A stretch of DNA of 64,000 nt from JARYLZ01 sp964388275 (GTDB lineage Bacteria > Bacteroidota > Ignavibacteria > SZUA-365): positions 124,001 to 188,000 of the forward strand of contig CAYLZD010000002.1 of assembly GCA_964388275.1 (NCBI GenBank). Direction: 5' to 3'. The position numbers and the translations under genes were made by a program. Under the pieces are notes generated by a model. That model had not been told where the DNA came from. It worked only from the letters and a program-made list of their open reading frames with translations, and ran no database searches. The number at the start of each line of letters is the position of its first letter. The stretch's first letter is position 1. Shown in pieces: positions 42,483 through 52,252 of this stretch.

Positions 42483-44300
42483 GTGAACAAAACGATCATT
42501 GTTTTCGTCTCACTGACGGCACTCGCTGTCGTTGCATACTTGTTTTTCGAGGATTTGACCATCCGCATAGTATCCATCGGCATCGGAGGGATCTCATTTG
42601 CGGGCGCCCTCGTCCTGGCATTGCGCTCGCTCAGGAGCGGTGAAGAGGAGGACAAAGACCGGAACGGACCCGTTCCGGCCGACAGCGGTTCGATTGCGGA
42701 AACGGAAAATGACGTCCCCGGGAGCGATGTTCCGTTTCCGGCGGCAGCCGCGTCCCCGGGGCGCGCGTCACGCGTCCATCTCCCCGATGAAATTCCGGAG
42801 GAGTGTTACCGTTTCGATCACCATTCCATCCCCACCGACGATCCGACGGCGGAATTCGACTTTGCGGTGCAGCATCTTCTGCGCGCTTTGAAGGAACATG
42901 TGCTCGCCCACACGGCGGGACTTTTCTGGATAAATACCGATCGCCAGCACGTCGTCGTAAGCGGATATGTGACCGACAGCAAATATTTCACGACAGCCAA
43001 ACGCCTGCCTCTGGGCGAAGATCCCGTGAGCAGAATCGGCCTTACCGGAAAACCGGTCATACTCTCCGCGGTGGCTGAGAAATCCGCGCAGGACACGTTG
43101 ATCTATTATGACCAGAGACCCGGAGTGCGCTCCTTCGCCGGCGTTCCCCTGTTCTTCATGGACGACCCCATCGCAGTGCTGGCCGTAGACAGCATCGCGC
43201 TGGACGCGTTCGGCGTCGAAACAATCATGTCAATGGGCAAATATGCCGGAATTCTGACTCTTCTCGTCGCAAGCTACGATCAGAAATTCGATCTGAGAGC
43301 GGATTCCAAGACGCTCGCGGTTCTGGATGACGCCCGCAAATCCATGCAGTCGGCCCTCGATCCGTATGGTATTTGTTCGGCCGCCGCCGACGCGGGCATG
43401 AGACTGTTGGATTGGGACTACATTGCGGTGATTCTGTTCAATCCGGAGAAACAGGGATGGATCGTGATGCGAAGCCTATCGCGCGTGCCGAATCTTCCTT
43501 ACGTGTCGGAAGGCGTCACGGTTGAAGTCGAGAAATCGATACTCCGCCCGGTTCTTCTGAACAGGGAAGGCTGTATACTCGACGCCCCGGAAGCCCCGGG
43601 ATTCCGCTTTCATGAAAAAGAGGTTGTCGCATCCCAGGGACAGATATGCGCCGCGCCGATATCGACGACTCGACGTTGCGTGGGCTTCGTGATGACCGAA
43701 TATCGCGAAGGCGCGCAGTACGGGAAACGCGATCTGGAGATGCTTCGACGTGTGGGAGACCTTGCCGGGCTTTTTCTGGACATCTCATACTCCCGGGATC
43801 TTTTAAGAAAGCATCTGCTGATTGACGAGGCCACACAGACGGGAAGCCGCGCGTATCTCATGCAACGCCTGCAGGAAGAGCATCACAGGATCAGGCGTCA
43901 CGGTGGAAACGCAGTGTTCCTGCTGGCCGGCGTCGATAATCCCGAGGACCTTGCCGCGGAACACGGCCCGGAAGGGATGGATGTGATTCTCGCCCAGCTT
44001 GCTCGCCTGCTCCGCGATTCCCTGCAGCCTTTCGACGTTATCGGCCGCTGCGAAACATCTCGGCTCGGCCTGATACTGCTACATACGAACGCCGAGGACG
44101 CCTATATCCGCGGGGAAAAAATGCGCAAAGCCGCGGCGGGAATGATCCTCGCCAGAGCCGGCATCTCCTTCTCCCTCACCGCCAGCATCGCCGGATGCGC
44201 CCTTTCCGAAGACAACGATCTCGATCACGTTCTCCGCGTGGCTCGACAGGCAATGGATCTCGCCGTCGGCGAGGGCGGAAACTGCGTAAAAGTCGTCTGA
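42483..44300 (+). CDS. Membrane-anchored GAF protein with degenerate GGDEF domain
   Basis: A GTG at 42483 starts a 605-residue product 11 bp after the preceding gene. Two N-terminal membrane segments precede a linker, two GAF-like domains (about 115-265 and 280-440; SFAGVPLFFMDDPIAVLAVD is typical) and a C-terminal domain laid out as a diguanylate cyclase. In that domain the GGDEF signature is replaced by CETSRL (in IGRCETSRLGLILL) and the DxLTGLxNR start is replaced by DEATQTGSRAYL. It therefore should not make c-di-GMP and may work as a binding or dimerisation module. Confidence 0.78.
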   Translation: MNKTIIVFVSLTALAVVAYLFFEDLTIRIVSIGIGGISFAGALVLALRSLRSGEEEDKDRNGPVPADSGSIAETENDVPGSDVPFPAAAASPGRASRVHLPDEIPEECYRFDHHSIPTDDPTAEFDFAVQHLLRALKEHVLAHTAGLFWINTDRQHVVVSGYVTDSKYFTTAKRLPLGEDPVSRIGLTGKPVILSAVAEKSAQDTLIYYDQRPGVRSFAGVPLFFMDDPIAVLAVDSIALDAFGVETIMSMGKYAGILTLLVASYDQKFDLRADSKTLAVLDDARKSMQSALDPYGICSAAADAGMRLLDWDYIAVILFNPEKQGWIVMRSLSRVPNLPYVSEGVTVEVEKSILRPVLLNREGCILDAPEAPGFRFHEKEVVASQGQICAAPISTTRRCVGFVMTEYREGAQYGKRDLEMLRRVGDLAGLFLDISYSRDLLRKHLLIDEATQTGSRAYLMQRLQEEHHRIRRHGGNAVFLLAGVDNPEDLAAEHGPEGMDVILAQLARLLRDSLQPFDVIGRCETSRLGLILLHTNAEDAYIRGEKMRKAAAGMILARAGISFSLTASIAGCALSEDNDLDHVLRVARQAMDLAVGEGGNCVKVV

Positions 44301-44326
44301 CGACAAAATCTTTTTATCGATATCGC

Positions 44327-44355
44327 TTGTTTTCTTTGTTTCTTTTTTGCATAAT
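44327..44355 (+). promoter_or_regulatory. Candidate promoter of rpoD
   Basis: TTGTTT and CATAAT are separated by 17 bases in a T-rich stretch upstream of rpoD. The match to the general sigma-70 consensus is moderate. FCB bacteria often use a different -7 element (TAnnTTTG), which I do not find here, so this is tentative. It would give a leader of about 165 nt. Confidence 0.3.
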
Positions 44356-44527
44356 TCCAGACTGGGCAAAGAAGGAATACCTCGTTGCCTGGGATCGATA
44401 AGAAAAACGAAACCAAATCAGTGCCGAATATTGTTAGAATTTCCGGGATTGAGGGGTATCGCCTTTCGAGCCTTGGCGGTCGGTCCCTGCAATCGAATAA
44501 ACATACGATTCCAATACAGGTGAAAGA

Positions 44528-45391
44528 GTGAGGATTTCAAAACAGTACACGAATCGTGAGAGCCAGTCCCTGGACAAGTATCTCCAGGAAATCGGCCGTG
44601 TAGACCTGCTGACTCCCGACGAGGAAATCGAGTTGGCGAAGAAGATCAAAAGCAGCGGTCCCGGCTCCCAGATAGCCCTGGAGAAATTGACCAAAGCCAA
44701 CTTGCGCTTCGTGGTTTCCGTGGCCAAACAGTACCAGAACCAGGGATTATCACTCGGCGACCTTATCAATGAAGGCAATCTGGGGCTGATCAAGGCGGCA
44801 AAACGCTTTGACGAGACGCGAGGATTCAAGTTTATCTCTTACGCTGTGTGGTGGATACGGCAATCGATACTCCAGGCCCTGGCCGAGCAGTCACGCATAG
44901 TGCGGCTGCCGCTGAACCGTGTCGGCGCGCTCAATAAAATCGGGAAGAAGTTCAGCGAACTGGAGCAGTCTTACGAACGCGAACCCAGCGCTAGCGAACT
45001 GGCTTCGGAACTCGATATGACCCTGTTCGAAGTTGCCGATACCTTGAAAATTTCCGGCCGGCACATTTCGGTCGACGCTCCGTTCGCGCAGGGCGAAGAC
45101 AACCGCCTTCTGGATGTGATACAGGACGACCGACAGCCCGCGCCTGACAATTCGCTGATGAACGAATCTCTGAAAGTGGAAGTCCGCCGTTCGCTGGCCA
45201 CTCTCAGCGAGCGGGAAGCCGAAGTCATCCGCTTGTATTTCGGCCTCGATCGCGAGCATTCGCTGACCCTGGAAGAGATCGGAGAAAAATTCAATCTGAC
45301 CCGGGAACGCGTCCGTCAGATCAAGGAAAAAGCCATCAGACGGCTGCGTCACGCTTCCCGAAGCAAACAACTTCGGGCATATCTGGGCTGA
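44528..45391 (+). CDS. rpoD: Primary RNA polymerase sigma factor (RpoD/SigA, short FCB type)
   Basis: The 287-residue protein starts at a GTG with MRISKQYTNRESQSLDKYLQ, the N terminus of Bacteroidota/Chlorobi primary sigma factors, which lack region 1.1. Region 2 includes FKFISYAVWWIRQSI, region 3 VRLPLNRVGAL and region 4 LTREERVRQ-type LTRERVRQIKEKAIRRLRH. It directs housekeeping transcription. This short form is one of the best lineage markers in the window. Confidence 0.95.
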   Translation: MRISKQYTNRESQSLDKYLQEIGRVDLLTPDEEIELAKKIKSSGPGSQIALEKLTKANLRFVVSVAKQYQNQGLSLGDLINEGNLGLIKAAKRFDETRGFKFISYAVWWIRQSILQALAEQSRIVRLPLNRVGALNKIGKKFSELEQSYEREPSASELASELDMTLFEVADTLKISGRHISVDAPFAQGEDNRLLDVIQDDRQPAPDNSLMNESLKVEVRRSLATLSEREAEVIRLYFGLDREHSLTLEEIGEKFNLTRERVRQIKEKAIRRLRHASRSKQLRAYLG

Positions 45392-45579
45392 TTCAATCCG
45401 TCAAATCGCGGAATTCCGCGCTGGACCGCAGGATTCCACCGAAAGAGTTCCGCATCACGCTCGATCTCTGAAGCGTCGGGCAGGAAATAATCAGGGAAAA
45501 AAAACTGGATTGACTGGCCAGGGCCAAATGCCTATGTTGTGTTTTGCTTTTCACAGGATGTCCCACCCGGAGTTCCTGA
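45392..45579. promoter_or_regulatory. Region after rpoD with a 14-bp palindrome
   Basis: CGCGGAATTCCGCG at 45407-45420 is a perfect 14-bp palindrome 15 bases after the rpoD stop. Without a loop or a T-tract it is a poor intrinsic terminator and may be a protein-binding site or chance. A run of eight A residues follows near 45500. Nothing else could be assigned. Confidence 0.35.
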
Positions 45580-45789
45580 ATGATCAAACCGGTACTGCCT
45601 CTTTCTGAAAGTTTCGTATTACACGCCACCGCGCTCGTCAATCAGCTGCATGGGCGGAAGACCGTCGGTAGAGACCCGCAGCCCCTGGCCATTGAGCAGG
45701 CGAGAAACCGACGCTTCTCCATGACAGCCATGGATCCTCTGGCGCGTATGAATACCAACCCCGTCGTACAGTCCTTGCGGAGGAAATAA
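45580..45789 (+). CDS. Small hypothetical protein
   Basis: A 69-residue frame with an ATG preceded by GGAG at a spacing of eight. The product is hydrophilic, with a helical N terminus (VLPLSESFVLHATALVNQL) and a basic C terminus (QSLRRK); no signal peptide or known motif. It lies between rpoD and the convergent SpoIID gene. Codon choice is compatible with neighbouring genes, but the length makes it uncertain; it may not be translated. Confidence 0.35.
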   Translation: MIKPVLPLSESFVLHATALVNQLHGRKTVGRDPQPLAIEQARNRRFSMTAMDPLARMNTNPVVQSLRRK

Positions 45790-45870
45790 CCGGGGGTGGA
45801 TTTCCGTGCGATGCGGTTCCCTCGCTGATTCTGTCCGCGGCGGCTTGACCTTCAGGAATGGAGCGGGCCG

Positions 45871-47193
45871 TCAATATGCGGACACGACATCTATTCCGGG
45901 AAAATAGGCGCGCAATATCTCCGCGGCGTTGTAACCCTTGCGGGCCCGATCGAGAGCTCCGTATTGGCATAAGCCGATCCCATGTCCACTGCCGGCGCCG
46001 CGCAGAGTGACGGAACTGATCCAGCGATTCTCATCGCGCTTGACTTCCACGGCGAATAGCGAACTTCGCAGAATTCTGTTTCCGTCGGGTCTGCGCAGAA
46101 TCCAGCGGATGCGGTCGCCTCCGAGTGTGAGCACATGATGGCGGGTTTTGTTCCCAAGCACTATGTTCAATTGCGCGACCCGGCCCGAAGGCATGCGTTT
46201 CAACACGCGCAAATCGAGCAGATGCAATCCGCTTTTCATGCTCGCTTGAAAAGGAAGTGAGTCGCTCGCCGAAGGCAGGTATGTGAACAGCAACTCCTCG
46301 AGTTCTCTGCGGGACCATGTTTCCGTCCAGCGGTAGGAAGGCGATTTCGAACAGTAATCGCCGTGCCTGCCCGCGTCGCGAATGCCCGTCAGGTAAGGTT
46401 TCGATTGAGGCCTGCCCCAAGCAAGCGACACGGCCTCAGTCGCCCCGCCGCAGGTGGAATGGTAGTAACATTCGGCGTATCTGCCTCCGTAACCTGCCGC
46501 GAGGCCGGTGGTTTCGCGCACGGCGCGCGAAGTAACGGGCGACACGGTGGCAAGGCCGGAATAGACTTGATCCCGCGTGTCCGAATGAACATCGAAAAGC
46601 CGGGCGAGAGGCGACTCGGTTTTACGCAGCGCATACGTGCGGGCGAGAATGGCTTGCGCCTTTACCGCTTCGAGTTCATCGGCGGATCGGTCGGGACCGA
46701 TTTCATTCGGCACGACGCCGAGCACGTAAGTCTCCATCGGCACAACATTGAGCAGTGAAAATCCCCGCGAATCCCTGACAATGAGCATGGTGTCCGGATA
46801 GCGGCGGCCCGAAAGAGTGAAATAGCGGCCGGCCGCGTGATGGAAACACCGCACGGTCTCGCCCGTCAACAGGTCCATACGCCCGACTCTGACATCCAGT
46901 CCGCCGGCTTCGTTCAGGGAACAGACGAGCGCAGCGGAATCCGCGGTCGTGTAGCGCTTGGCGCCTGTTTCGATCACGGCGCCCGCTTGCAGGCCCAAGA
47001 CGATGCTCTTTACGCCCTCGGCCAGACAGACTCTTACATTGGGTCCGCCGGAAGCGGGAAGGGATCGTTCAGGCGGACCCGAGCAGGAGACGGCCGACCA
47101 CATCGCCGCCGCCATTGTGGCCGCCGCGCAGAAAGTCTTCAACGGATTCTTGCCTGCTATTGGAACGCGCGCGAATCTTCTATGGCAGGACAT
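45871..47193 (-). CDS. SpoIID/LytB-domain lipoprotein
   Basis: From the ATG at 47193 the product is 440 residues with a possible lipobox AVSC. The SpoIID domain contains NVVPMETYVLGVVPNEIG, AVKAQAILARTYAL and CYYHSTCGGATEAVSLAWG, and ends with GSGHGIGLCQYGA, the conserved family terminus. SpoIID is a lytic transglycosylase and LytB an amidase enhancer; the activity here could be either. It sits 76 bp after a small FN3-like gene on the same strand. The longer frame to 47313 would overlap that gene. Confidence 0.88.
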   Translation of the reverse strand: MSCHRRFARVPIAGKNPLKTFCAAATMAAAMWSAVSCSGPPERSLPASGGPNVRVCLAEGVKSIVLGLQAGAVIETGAKRYTTADSAALVCSLNEAGGLDVRVGRMDLLTGETVRCFHHAAGRYFTLSGRRYPDTMLIVRDSRGFSLLNVVPMETYVLGVVPNEIGPDRSADELEAVKAQAILARTYALRKTESPLARLFDVHSDTRDQVYSGLATVSPVTSRAVRETTGLAAGYGGRYAECYYHSTCGGATEAVSLAWGRPQSKPYLTGIRDAGRHGDYCSKSPSYRWTETWSRRELEELLFTYLPSASDSLPFQASMKSGLHLLDLRVLKRMPSGRVAQLNIVLGNKTRHHVLTLGGDRIRWILRRPDGNRILRSSLFAVEVKRDENRWISSVTLRGAGSGHGIGLCQYGALDRARKGYNAAEILRAYFPGIDVVSAY

Positions 47194-47269
47194 GGCGCCT
47201 GTTCTCCGAAGCGCGAAAAAAAAAGCCCACCGCACGGTGTGCTCGCTCGACACGCTCCGGAAACCTCCG

Positions 47270-47671
47270 CTAACGGAACATGGCCTTGATGCTGCCCCAT
47301 GTGCGCTTGACACTGCTGACGCTGTGCGTCACAGGAACATCCTGCGAAAAAGAAGCCGTCCCGCCGCTTTCAACGATGCGCAGGCGGTATACGTAAACGT
47401 TGTCGCTGGTTTTGTAGGCGGTTCGATCGGTATACGAATAGAACGCACCCTCGTCCTTCGGCTGCACCTCGCCGATCGTGATGAATTCCCCGTTCCATCC
47501 GGCTTTCCTCTGAATCTCGAACGCGACCAGATTGCTTTCGCTCCGGGTTTTCCATTCGAGCGTGATATCCGATCCATCGCTTCTGCCCTGGAAAAAATCC
47601 AGAAAGGCGCCGGCCAAGGCGGCGGCGCTCAAAGCGATGATCAATATCGTATAGCCGAAAATTCTATTCAT
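47270..47671 (-). CDS. Small exported fibronectin-type-III-like protein
   Basis: The 133-residue product has an N-terminal hydrophobic segment (FGYTILIIALSAAALAGAFL) serving as signal or anchor. The rest fits one FN3-like beta-sandwich: ITLEWKTRSESNLVAFEIQR, then TDRTAYKTSDNVYVYRLRIV. Such domains are common on surface proteins of this phylum. It is encoded just before the SpoIID gene and could be cotranscribed with it. Confidence 0.7.
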   Translation of the reverse strand: MNRIFGYTILIIALSAAALAGAFLDFFQGRSDGSDITLEWKTRSESNLVAFEIQRKAGWNGEFITIGEVQPKDEGAFYSYTDRTAYKTSDNVYVYRLRIVESGGTASFSQDVPVTHSVSSVKRTWGSIKAMFR

Positions 47672-47910
47672 TATGCCGTGGATTCTCGCTTGCCGCGAGA
47701 ACTAATGTACGTATACACTCCGGGAATGTCAAGAGAAATCAGCGGTCTGACAATGGAGAGCTTTTACCGACCGCTCGTGCGTGCCGCGCGCCGAATCCGA
47801 TGGTGAAGGATCCGGCGGCGGGCGGAAGATGGCGGGCCGGGAACAAATGAACCGCTTCTCGCGTATCAGCCGGGTCAGTCCGCGCGGCGAAAGGAAAACG
47901 TAAGGCGATA

Positions 47911-50448
47911 ATGAAAACAGTAATCCGATACATGCTCATCTTCACGACGGCAAGCGCGTGCGCGGTTTCACAGGGAAATCCGATTATCAATGAAATCATG
48001 TACGCTCCGGAGCAGGGGAAGTGCGAGTGGATAGAACTGTACAATCCTTGCGGCGACACCATCGATCTCAACGGCTGGATTATTCACGATGCCACCACAG
48101 CGAGAAATCCGGTCGCGACCGCGCACTTCGCGCTTCCGCCGGGCGCATATGCCGTGGCATGTGCGGACTCCACCCTGATCTCCGATTTTCCGGAAATGGC
48201 GTCGCGCATGACGGTCATGAAGGGATTTCCTTCTCTCAACAATTCCGGTGACGAGCTTTTCCTTCTGGATCCCGACCTGAAACTGAGGGATTACATCCAT
48301 TACAGGTCTTCATGGGGAGGGGGCTCCGGCGTTTCCCTGGAGCGCATCGATCCGAACGGTGAAAGCAACTTGAAAGAGAATTGGAAAACCGGCATAGCTG
48401 CCGAGAAGGCGACTCCCGGACGCAAGAACAGCGTCTCAAAACCGGATCATGACCTCGCGATCGACGCTGTGCGTATCGATCCCGCCAGGCCCCGCATGGG
48501 CGAAACCGCGCGCATCGAAATTCAGGCGCGCAACGGCGGGACGGCGGACGCCGCGGGATTCGGTTTGAAGGTGTATGAGCACTCCGTTGACGGGGATTCC
48601 ACCACGCCGGGGCTTCCAATACTGACACTCTCCTCGACTGCGGTTCTCGCCGCATCCGAAACCGCCGTTCTGTCTGGGATCCTGTATCCTACGGATATGC
48701 CGCAACGAAATCTGAGCGCAGTCATTGCTTGTGAAAACGATGAGGACGCCAGGAACGATACGGGAAGGATCGGCTTCAGATATTCCCCGGCGGCGGGCAG
48801 TGTAGTGATCAACGAGATAATGTACGCTCCATTATCCGGCGACCCGGAATGGATCGAGCTATACAATGCCACGGCCCGGAGTGTCAATGCGGCGGGATGG
48901 TTCATCTGCGACGAGGCGTCGAGCAGGGAGATCGACGCCGGGTCCGGTGCGACCATCCCGCCGTATGGATTCTGCGTATTGTCGGCATCCGAGGATATTC
49001 TGCGCCGTTATCCGTCCATGCCCGTGACACCGATAATACTGGCGCTCCCGTCCCTGAACAACGGCGGCGATGCTGTGCGCCTTCTCGATGATGCCGGCGC
49101 GGCCGTTGACAGCATGCGTTACGAATCGGCATGGGGCGGCGGCGACGGGCTTTCCCTTGAACGCGTGAATTTCACCCGGCCATCATCGTATGCGGCAAAC
49201 TGGAAGCCCTGCGAGGACCTTTCGGGCGGCACTCCCGGCGCACCGAACAGCGTGCGAGCGCGGGATCGCAATCTGGCCATCGGCACCGTCCTTATCATGG
49301 GAGCCGATGCGGCGGTGACCGTCTTGAATGCGGGCCTTCTGGCTTCCGCCGCCGGTATGCTGTTTCTTTACCACGACAGGGATGGAGATGGAAGCCCTTC
49401 GCCGCTCGAGGAGATTGCTCGGGCTGAAATCCCGACTCTGGAGAGCGGCGATTCATGCGTGCTCCGCTTCAATGAAACTACAGATGCAACAGGAATTATT
49501 CGCCTCATCTTCCGGATCGAATACGATGCCGACGAGAGGCCCGGCGATAACATCCGCAGTGTGGAAATGGTCAGAGCGGCGGAACCCGGCCTGTTCGCAA
49601 TCAACGAAATAATGTATGCCCCGTTCAGCGGCGAGGCGGAATGGGTGGAATACATTAATCGGTCACCGGCGGCCGTGGATATCGCGGGTTACAAGCTGGC
49701 GCGGGATAAATCAACGGACGGGACGCGGACGACCATTCAGCTTCCCGTAACTCCGACACCGGTGCTACCTGGCGATTACGTAGTCATTGCCTCGGACAGC
49801 GCCTTGTTTGCGCGTTTCAAGTATCTGCTTGAAGGCGGTTCGACGAGCAGGGTGGTAATATTGAACAGAGTCTCGCTGGGCCTGACCGAGAACGGCGAGT
49901 TGCTTCTGTGCGATCCGGCCGGGACCGTGATCGACAGCATGATGTATTCCCCTTCTCTGCATAATCCCAATGTCCATGACACCAGAGGGAGATCGCTGGA
50001 GCGGCTCAACCCGGAATTTCCCCCGATGCTGCGCTCCAACTGGAGCACCTGTCCTGAAACGGAAGGGGGTACGCCGGGGAAGCGCAATGCGCTTTTCACC
50101 GGACGCCCGCCATGGGAGAGCGGAGGAAAGGCGCGGCTGCTGGCGACCCCGAATCCCTTCTCGCCCGATGGGGACGGTCACGACGATCATTGCGTTATCA
50201 GTTGGGAATTGCCCGGCTCGGTATCGCAGATTCGTTTGCGGATTTTCGACAGCATAGGCCGCCAGGTCCGAACCGTGGCGTCGAATCAACCCTCCGGTCG
50301 CGCCGGCCAGCTCCTTTTCGACGGAAACGATGACGGAGGCAGACGTCTGCCTATCGGAGTGTACATCATGCTGCTGGAAGCGGTGGATTTTCACGGCGCC
50401 GGAATATCCTCCATAAAGGAGGCGCTCGTAATCGCGACACGCCTATAA
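47911..50448 (+). CDS. Secreted protein with three lamin-tail domains and FlgD-Ig-like C terminus
   Basis: The 845-residue product has a signal peptide (LIFTTASACAVSQ). Three lamin tail domains each begin INEIMYAP: IINEIMYAPEQG (about 28), VINEIMYAPLSG (about 300) and AINEIMYAPFSG (about 567). Each continues with a WIELYN or WVEYIN strand, with CARDB-like linkers between. The last ~100 residues (ATPNPFSPDGDGHDDHC ... RLRIFDSIGRQVR) are the FlgD-Ig/gliding-type C-terminal domain often used for type IX export. Likely a cell-surface or released protein. Confidence 0.88.
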   Translation: MKTVIRYMLIFTTASACAVSQGNPIINEIMYAPEQGKCEWIELYNPCGDTIDLNGWIIHDATTARNPVATAHFALPPGAYAVACADSTLISDFPEMASRMTVMKGFPSLNNSGDELFLLDPDLKLRDYIHYRSSWGGGSGVSLERIDPNGESNLKENWKTGIAAEKATPGRKNSVSKPDHDLAIDAVRIDPARPRMGETARIEIQARNGGTADAAGFGLKVYEHSVDGDSTTPGLPILTLSSTAVLAASETAVLSGILYPTDMPQRNLSAVIACENDEDARNDTGRIGFRYSPAAGSVVINEIMYAPLSGDPEWIELYNATARSVNAAGWFICDEASSREIDAGSGATIPPYGFCVLSASEDILRRYPSMPVTPIILALPSLNNGGDAVRLLDDAGAAVDSMRYESAWGGGDGLSLERVNFTRPSSYAANWKPCEDLSGGTPGAPNSVRARDRNLAIGTVLIMGADAAVTVLNAGLLASAAGMLFLYHDRDGDGSPSPLEEIARAEIPTLESGDSCVLRFNETTDATGIIRLIFRIEYDADERPGDNIRSVEMVRAAEPGLFAINEIMYAPFSGEAEWVEYINRSPAAVDIAGYKLARDKSTDGTRTTIQLPVTPTPVLPGDYVVIASDSALFARFKYLLEGGSTSRVVILNRVSLGLTENGELLLCDPAGTVIDSMMYSPSLHNPNVHDTRGRSLERLNPEFPPMLRSNWSTCPETEGGTPGKRNALFTGRPPWESGGKARLLATPNPFSPDGDGHDDHCVISWELPGSVSQIRLRIFDSIGRQVRTVASNQPSGRAGQLLFDGNDDGGRRLPIGVYIMLLEAVDFHGAGISSIKEALVIATRL

Positions 50449-50524
50449 ATGGACGGGTCTGATTTTTTCTTCGAGAGACCGGTCGCCATGGCCTCGGGCG
50501 TTCGGGCGGCGCCGGAGCGCGGAA

Positions 50525-52252
50525 CTACAGTGGGGGCTGATACCGGCCGGCCGCTTCCTGAAGCAGCTCGTTGATCGTGTTCTTGAGTTCCTCGATCTGG
50601 AACGGTTTCGACAGATACCGGTTGCAGCCGGCGGCGAGACAGCGCTGTTTATCCTCCGGAAATGCATGAGCGGTGATGGCTATGACCGGAATCGGATGGA
50701 AGGTTTTATGCTCGCGGATTCGCCGCGTCAGATGTAGTCCGTCTTCATCGCCTCGCAGAGACAGGTCCATCAGTATCAGATCGACGGAATTCTGGTTGAG
50801 CGCGTCCCAGGCCTCGCTTCCCGAAGTCGCGATCCTTATGTCGTAGTCGCGCTTGAGAAGAACGAGCATGTATTCCTGCGTCTGCTCGTCGTCCTCCACT
50901 ATCAGCACGGTTCTGCCGTTCGCAGCGCGGGAGTTGTTTTCGGCATAGGCTGCGGCGGCCGAGTGTTCGACCTGCAGCGGCAGTTCTTCCTGAAGGCCGT
51001 CGGAGGCGGCGGCCGAAAGGAAACGCAGCGTGAAAGTCGTTCCGACGCCCTTCCGGCTCTTGACCGTGATGCTGCCCTGGTTGAATTCGATATACCTCTT
51101 GGTCAGGGCAAGACCCAGTCCCAGTCCTTCGAACGGCCTCGTATATCCGATGATTTCCTGTGAAAACACATTGAACACCCGAGGCAGATACTCCGCGCTG
51201 ATGCCTATGCCAGTGTCGGACACTTCTATGCAGACGCGTCTGTCCTGACGGTACGTGCGGACTTTAACGCCGCCGCGGTTGGTGAACTTGATCGCATTGT
51301 CGATCAGGTTTGTGAGCGCCTGGTCGAGACAGTAGCGGTCGGCGATAATCAGAGCGCCGGGGTATTCGTTCAGCGTTGTGAGCGTGAGTCCTTTCTCCGC
51401 CGCTATGGAGCGCAGATCCATTATCAGGGTTTCGACCCGGTCGTTGACGTCGATCGGTTCCGGGTGGAGTTCGAAGGTTCCGGCCTGTATGCTCGAAATG
51501 TTGAGTATATGCTCAACCGTGCGCATGAGACGCTGGCCGCCGCGCTCTATGCTTTCGAAGAAAGTCAGTTCCTCGGCCTTGATCCGGTCGGACATCTCCG
51601 CCATGATCAGCGAGGAGTAGCCGAGAATGACGTTGAGAGGAGTCCTGATTTCGTGCGAAATGTTCGCTATGAAAGCATCCTTCAGCCGGTCCGATTGCTC
51701 GGCGCGTTCCTTGGCTGTGATGAGTTCGAGTTCCTGCCGCTTGCGTTCGGTGATATCCCTGATCATGACCTGAACCGCCTCCTCCCCGTCGTAGGTTATC
51801 GGGATGGCGGTAACCTCGATGTCGATAACCTGACCGTCGTAGCGGACAAATTTTTCCTCGATAAAAGACAGTTCGCCGGGATGGCTCAGAAATTCGGTTA
51901 TGCGGCTCTTCGCATGTTCGTAGAAGGCGGTGCGGCCGTATTCCTCCAGTTGTTTGCCGATCAATTCGTCGGGATTCATGGCGCCGAACAGTTTGGCGCC
52001 GGCGTCGTTGACGTAGCGGAACTCGCCTTCGATGAGCACCGCCATCGGGAAAGGAGAGAAATTGACGAGGCGGCGGTATCTCTCCTCGCTTTCGGTAAGG
52101 ACTTCCAGATTCTTCTGCTGTATGGCGAACACGCGCCTCTGCTGCACCAGCACTATCACGATAATGCCCACGACAAGCACCAGCGCCGTGACGACGCCCG
52201 AGATTATCGCGACGGCTTCCGTCAATATGCCGGCTAATGCGAGAGTGTCCAC
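50525..52252 (-). CDS. Hybrid histidine kinase (PAS-HisKA-HATPase-REC)
   Basis: The GTG at 52252, overlapping the 7TM gene by 19 bp, gives 575 residues. One transmembrane helix is near residues 14-37, a PAS domain near 53-168, HisKA with phospho-acceptor His200 in NISHEIRTPLN, HATPase_c with NLIDNAIKF, DTGIGIS and GLGLGLAL, and a receiver domain near 448-570 with acidic pair EDDE and phospho-acceptor Asp496 in LILMDLS. The frame is open to 52648, but that section overlaps the 7TM gene. Coupling suggests that the 7TM protein is its input partner. The output regulator is not nearby. Confidence 0.9.
   Translation of the reverse strand: MDTLALAGILTEAVAIISGVVTALVLVVGIIVIVLVQQRRVFAIQQKNLEVLTESEERYRRLVNFSPFPMAVLIEGEFRYVNDAGAKLFGAMNPDELIGKQLEEYGRTAFYEHAKSRITEFLSHPGELSFIEEKFVRYDGQVIDIEVTAIPITYDGEEAVQVMIRDITERKRQELELITAKERAEQSDRLKDAFIANISHEIRTPLNVILGYSSLIMAEMSDRIKAEELTFFESIERGGQRLMRTVEHILNISSIQAGTFELHPEPIDVNDRVETLIMDLRSIAAEKGLTLTTLNEYPGALIIADRYCLDQALTNLIDNAIKFTNRGGVKVRTYRQDRRVCIEVSDTGIGISAEYLPRVFNVFSQEIIGYTRPFEGLGLGLALTKRYIEFNQGSITVKSRKGVGTTFTLRFLSAAASDGLQEELPLQVEHSAAAAYAENNSRAANGRTVLIVEDDEQTQEYMLVLLKRDYDIRIATSGSEAWDALNQNSVDLILMDLSLRGDEDGLHLTRRIREHKTFHPIPVIAITAHAFPEDKQRCLAAGCNRYLSKPFQIEELKNTINELLQEAAGRYQPPL

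Noticed and set aside
45638..45970. 110-codon minus-strand frame after the SpoIID gene
   Set aside because: It overlaps the end of the SpoIID gene in another frame, has no good start site and an Arg-rich composition.
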